From NCBI GenBank assembly GCA_013339765.2, contig CM023457.1, positions 24,788,905-24,852,904 of the forward strand: DNA of 64,000 nt, read 5' to 3'. The DNA comes from Haemaphysalis longicornis (lineage: Eukaryota; Arthropoda; Arachnida; Ixodida; Ixodidae). This document shows, piece by piece, positions 60,439 through 64,000 of this stretch; positions within the stretch are counted from its first letter, which is position 1; each line of letters begins with the position of its first letter. Position numbers and translations under genes: made by a program. The notes under the pieces were generated by a model. That model saw nothing but the letters and a program-made list of their open reading frames with translations, was not told the DNA's origin and ran no database searches.

Positions 60439-60758
60439 TCTGAGGGATTCTCAGTCCGCGCAGCGGTGCACTTTGGCCAGGGCCGTCGGAACAAGGGGTA
60501 AATGGGTAGCGATGGTCTCCCTCTGTTACAGGCGGGGTAGCACAGCTCCCCTAGTCAAGGGACACCTGGAGACTGCTGCTATGCCCCGGACGACTGCGGA
60601 AAACTTCGGTTTATTTGAAGAAGGCCTATATTCAGTCGAGATTCCGGCGGCGCCGGTCTGTGATCAGAAGACATTTTTCGCCTTTATAAATACCCCCAAT
60701 TCTGAAAAAAAAAAAAAAAGTGATTTGGACGCTACCCGTTTTCAACATATTTGTGATT

Positions 60759-60831
60759 GCAGCGGTGGCGTAGAAGTAGAGCATCCGCCTCGCGTGCAGA
60801 AGGACCGGGGTTCGAATCCCGGTGCCAGACA
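60759..60831 (+). repeat. tRNA-like head (CGC anticodon-like loop) upstream of RTE
   Basis: The sequence shows a D-arm region (TGGCGTAGAAGTAGAGC, A box), an anticodon-like loop CTCGCGT within a partly paired stem, and a well-formed T-arm (GGGGTTCGAATCCC, B box). The acceptor ends do not pair well. It is followed by ACAATTCCCACC and a poly-A run, then by RTE 5' UTR-like sequence, so it is a SINE-type head and not a working tRNA-Ala. Confidence 0.6.
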
Positions 60832-61056
60832 ATTCCCACCGGATTATAAAAAAAAAAATCCGCGTGTTGATGGAATTGCACAATGAGGCTTGCGGTGCGG
60901 CCTGACCCCGGCGACCATCGCCGGTAGCGTACTCCTTCACCAGAGCAGGATTGGCCACCCTGGTGTAGGCCAAGTCTGTGGTCAGACCTGTGACGCAGCA
61001 GACGGTCTAAGAATCCCTGGAGCCGGACAGGGCGCCATTGGAATCTGAACCTGGCA

Positions 61057-62124
61057 ATGCTTAACACGAGAACTTTATCTGGCGAAGCGAGTCTAGAGGT
61101 GTTGTTCGACGAATTAAAGTGCATCAAATGGGATGCCATAGGGCTTAGTAAGGTTGGACACGTCCTATGTTACCGTGGTCTAGCGGACAGAAGAGAACTG
61201 GGAGTGGAATTGCTAGTCAATAAAATCATAGCGGATAACATAGACGAATACTATAGCATTAACGAAAGAGTAGCCGGTTTTGTAATTAACCTTAGTAAGA
61301 GGTACAAACTGAAGGTGGGACAGGGCTACGCGCCTACATCCAGCCACGACGACCAGCTAGTTGAACGCTTCTATGAAGATGTGGAATCGGCAATGGCTAA
61401 AGTAAACACACAGTATACCGTTGTTATGGGAGACTTCAATGCTAAAGTAGGTAAAAATCAGGCTGGAGACAAGGAAGTTGGTAACTATGGTCTGGGCTGT
61501 AGAAAGAGCTGGGGTGACCTACTAGTCGAGTTCGCAGAACGGGATAATCTACGCTTCATGAACACCTTCTTCTGCTAACTGGAGAGCCGGAAGTGGACGT
61601 GGAGGAGCCCGAATGGGGAGCATAAAAATGAAATAGACTTCAAATTATACGATAACCCCGGCGTCGTGCAGGATGTGGAAGTGCTCGGAAGTGTAAGGTG
61701 TAGGGACCACCGTATGCTAAGATCTCGAATTAGGCTAGATTTGAGGAGGGACCGTCATAAGTTAGTACGTAAGAAGCCGATTAATGAGGTAACAGTAAGA
61801 CGTAAAGTTGAAGAATTCAGGATCGCGCTGCAGAACCGATATTCAGCTCTTACCGAGGAAGGAGTGTTTACGACACATGAAGCCAGCGACAATCTTACAC
61901 GCATTATCACTGAGTGTGCAGTAGAAGTCGGGGGCACTATGGCTAGACACGATACTGGTAAACCTTCACAGGAGACGAAAGACCTAATTAGGAAACGGCA
62001 AAGCATGACAACCTCCACTGCAGCTGGCAGAATTGAACTAAGGGAGCTTTCGAAGTTAATCAATAAGCGTAAGACAGATGACATACAGAAGTATATAATA
62101 TGGAGAGGATCGAATGTGCTGTAA
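61057..62124 (+). pseudogene. RTE endonuclease domain and linker
   Basis: This apurinic-type endonuclease would nick target DNA. The frame shows RTLSGEASLEVLFDELKCIK and WDAIGLSK, then GHVLCYRG with part of the usual intervening loop apparently missing, then GQGYAPTSSHDDQ and VVMGDFNAKVGK, the catalytic GDFNA block. NTFFC is followed by a stop at 61576-61578, but the same frame reads on through RKWTWRSPNGEHKNEIDFKL and RCRDHRML (SDH-like block) to 62124. The single stop and missing loop inactivate it. Confidence 0.9.
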
Positions 62125-62455
62125 AGAAGGGAGGCAGCCTGAAAGCAGTGAAGAGGCGTTTAGGCGTTGGGAAAAATCAGAAGTATGCACTTAAAGACAA
62201 GCAAGGAAATATCATCACAAATAGGGATAAAATAGTCATAGTAGCCGAGGAGTTCTATAGGGATCTGTACAGTAGCCAGGACATCCAGGATAATTCCGAA
62301 CGAGGAAGTAGTTCAGAGGAAATAGACATCCCACCAGTAACGACAGAAGAAGTAAGAAAGGATATGAAAGAAATGAAAGGGGACAAAGCACCTGGTGAAG
62401 ATCAGATAACATCAGACCTCTTGAAGGATGGCGGGCATATTAAGTGCAATGCACT
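62100..62455 (+). pseudogene. RTE linker and N-terminal RT segment
   Basis: After a frameshift near 62090 the neighbouring frame begins MERIECAVKKGGSLKAVKRR and continues LGVGKNQKYALKDKQGNIIT, then EEFYRDLYSS, then VTTEEVRKDMKEMKGDKAPG and EDQITSDLLKDGG. This is the RTE linker and the first RT block (KAPGxDxI). It is cut by the insertion after NALL at about 62456. Confidence 0.9.
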
Positions 62456-62968
62456 TCTTTAGCGACCCTGAACCTGCGTCCACCGGCGATGTCCGCGCAC
62501 GTGGAGATGGGCGCGCGCAGCCTGGCCGCTGACATAGCACATACCCACGTGGGGGATTGGCCAGGAATCTCCTCGTCTTCCTTGGCAACGGGGGGAGATG
62601 GGCGCGCGCTGCCTGGACCGCTGACCATGGCACAACCCCATGTGGGGGATTGGCCCCATAATCTGGGCGTGAGAAGGGCTAATGCACCTGCTAAAGGAGT
62701 GACTGACACGAAATTTCAAAGCTGAGATACCGCTCTAGCAATCAAGTACACAACGACAACAAAAATAGGTTGTGCTGTGAAATAAATGCATCTTTCTTTC
62801 TTTGTAGTTGTGTGGTGTGGTGTGTGTGGATCTCTCTTTCGCGAACATTACCGAACCCGCGCAAATTGCAACTCGTGCATATCAGCACTTTCACATTCTT
62901 TCCCTCGGGAATGCGGGGACATTTTTTGTACTAGTTAAAACTGGCAAAACTTGTACACGCAGTGCCTA
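62456..62968. mobile_element. Insertion inside the RTE ORF2
   Basis: The insert interrupts RT between the KAPGEDQI block and NANIILIHKKGD. It contains two diverged direct repeats (about 62508-62561 and 62594-62655) with GAGATGGGCGCGCGC and GTGGGGGATTGGCC, then at 62693-62730 a sequence nearly identical to the left end of TTAA element B (GACTGACACGAAATTTCAAA). No matching right end was found. Origin composite or unresolved. Confidence 0.6.
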
Positions 62969-63416
62969 ACGACCCGCGAGTGGTACCCGAATCCTCGGAA
63001 GAACGCGAACATCATCCTAATCCATAAGAAAAGGTGACATGAAAGACGAAAAATGTACATGGCCCCCCCCCCTATCGCCTATGTCCCTACTGTCATTCTA
63101 CAAGGTACTTACCAAGGTAATCACTAACAAAATTTCTGCCACCTTAGATTTCAGTCAACCTAAAGAACAAGCAGGGTTTCGTAAAGGCTATTCAACAATG
63201 GACCATATTCAAACGATCAAACAGGTGATAGAAAAGCGCGTGGAGTATACTAAACCCCTATATATAGTCTTCATAGATCATGAGAAAGCATTTGACTCAG
63301 TAGAAACCTCAGCAGTCATTCAGGCACTGCGGAACCAGGGTGTAGACGAGCATTATGTAAGAATACTAGAGGATATTTACAGTGGGTCCACAGCTACCAT
63401 CATCCTCCATAAATAG
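62969..63416 (+). pseudogene. RTE reverse transcriptase, finger and palm
   Basis: Resumes with KNANIILIHKKGDMKD, then a diverged RPISLLS-like block (SPMSLLSFYKVLTKVITNKI), then KEQAGFRKGYSTMDHIQTIK and VFIDHEKAFDSVETSAVIQA, carrying the palm A Asp. It ends ATIILHK followed by a TAG stop at 63414-63416. Blocks are complete and ordered, so the domain decayed only mildly before it was interrupted. Confidence 0.9.
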
Positions 63417-64000
63417 AGCAGTAAAATACCTATAAGGAAGGGCGTCAGACAAGGAGACAATCTCTCCCATGTTATTCACAGCATGTTTACAATAAGTATT
63501 CAGGACATTAGATTGGGAACAGGTGGGAGTAAGGGTTAATGGAGAATACCTCAGTAACCTCAGATTTGCTGATGACGTTGCCTTGCTAAGTCACTCGAGG
63601 GACGAATTGCAAAGCATGCTTAGCGCACTGGACAAACAGAGTAGAACCGTGGGCCTGAAAATTAATATGCAGAAAAGTAAAGTAATGATCAATAACCTCG
63701 GGGCAGCACAGCGATTTGAGATAGGTGGCGAGGCAGTACAAGTGGTAAGCGAATAATATATCTACTTATGACAAGTTGTGACCCGGATCCAAACCACGAG
63801 GCAGAGATAATTAGAAGGATAAGAATGGGGTGGAGTGCATTCGGCAGGCATTCTCAGATAATGAATGGCAGCCTACCATTGTGCCTGACGAATAAATTGT
63901 ATGACAGCTGCATCTTACCGGTACTCACCTACGGGCACAAACTTGGAGGCTCACTAAGAGGGTTCAACTTAAATTGAGGACGACTCAGCGAGCAGTGGAA
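63417..64000 (+). pseudogene. RTE reverse transcriptase catalytic block and thumb
   Basis: After the stop, IPIRKGVRQGDNLSH marks the GVRQGD block. A shifted frame from 63523 gives RVNGEYLSNLRFADDVALL with the catalytic FADD at 63565-63576, then VGLKINMQKSKVMINN. Another frame (63768-63977) gives EAEIIRRIRMGWSAFGRHSQ and CILPVLTYG, the conserved thumb blocks. A further frame change near 63970 opens KLRTTQRAVE, continuing beyond the window. Confidence 0.9.

Larger units (their letters stand above)
60856..64000 (+). mobile_element. RTE-type LINE, broken, truncated by window edge
   Basis: Endonuclease then reverse transcriptase with no RNase H, as in the RTE (BovB-like) clade. ORF2 starts near ATG 61057. 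An in-frame stop lies at 61576-61578, a frameshift near 62090, a 500 bp insertion at about 62456-62968, a stop at 63414-63416 and further frameshifts after it. The C-terminal block continues past the window edge. The element is dead as it stands. Confidence 0.9.

Noticed and set aside
60759..60831. Functional tRNA-Ala gene
   Set aside because: The T-arm is good, but acceptor and anticodon-stem pairing is incomplete and no terminator follows the 3' end.

Overview
The window looks like repeat-dense intergenic DNA from a hard tick (Ixodidae). The main evidence is ten copies of one tRNA-headed SINE whose layout matches the ixodid Ruka family as I remember it: A and B boxes, a body containing GCACGTTAAAGATC and GGTCAAAATTAATCCGGAG, and an (AATC)n tail. 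RTE-type and I-type LINE relics, TA- and TTAA-flanked inverted-repeat elements and long microsatellites support the same view. Species cannot be decided from the sequence. I found no host protein-coding gene and no canonical functional tRNA or rRNA gene. Apart from LINE relics, the open frames are short, have no recognisable domains, and are most simply chance frames.

Layout. 1-6.6 kb: unassigned DNA with GA-rich and (GATT)n tracts, one Ruka copy and a weak RT-like fragment. 6.6-10.8 kb: a near-complete but broken minus-strand I-type LINE (ORF1, endonuclease, RT with YADD, RNase H). 11-20 kb: a pogo/Tigger-like inverted-repeat element, a TTAA-flanked MITE, a second Tigger-like pair of ends, two truncated Ruka copies and two copies of a roughly 450 bp dispersed element. 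20-28 kb: a 1.16 kb TTAA element, a degenerate tandem satellite split by a LINE 3' end, a 558 bp TA-flanked foldback MITE, two full Ruka copies, and a cluster of TTAA elements carrying three large palindromes. 28-34 kb: Ruka nested in an inverted-repeat element, a third copy of the dispersed element, and many microsatellites and minisatellites. 34-45 kb: mostly unassigned, with a 381 bp MITE, a minisatellite, one Ruka copy and an I-like LINE C-terminal relic. 45-51 kb: an inverted-repeat element with a Ruka copy inside it, and two minus-strand LINE 3' relics ending in (CACT)n and (CT)n tails. 51-60 kb: mostly unassigned, with a head-to-head Ruka pair. 60.7-64 kb: a tRNA-like head followed by a broken plus-strand RTE LINE that carries an internal insertion and runs off the window.

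These features work as a layered record of transposition. Several Ruka copies sit inside older elements and keep target-site duplications (TSDs) of 11-15 bp, so relative insertion order can be read directly. Several of the large microsatellites are the 3' tails of retroelements. The autonomous LINEs have stops and frameshifts in this window, so nothing here appears able to move on its own.
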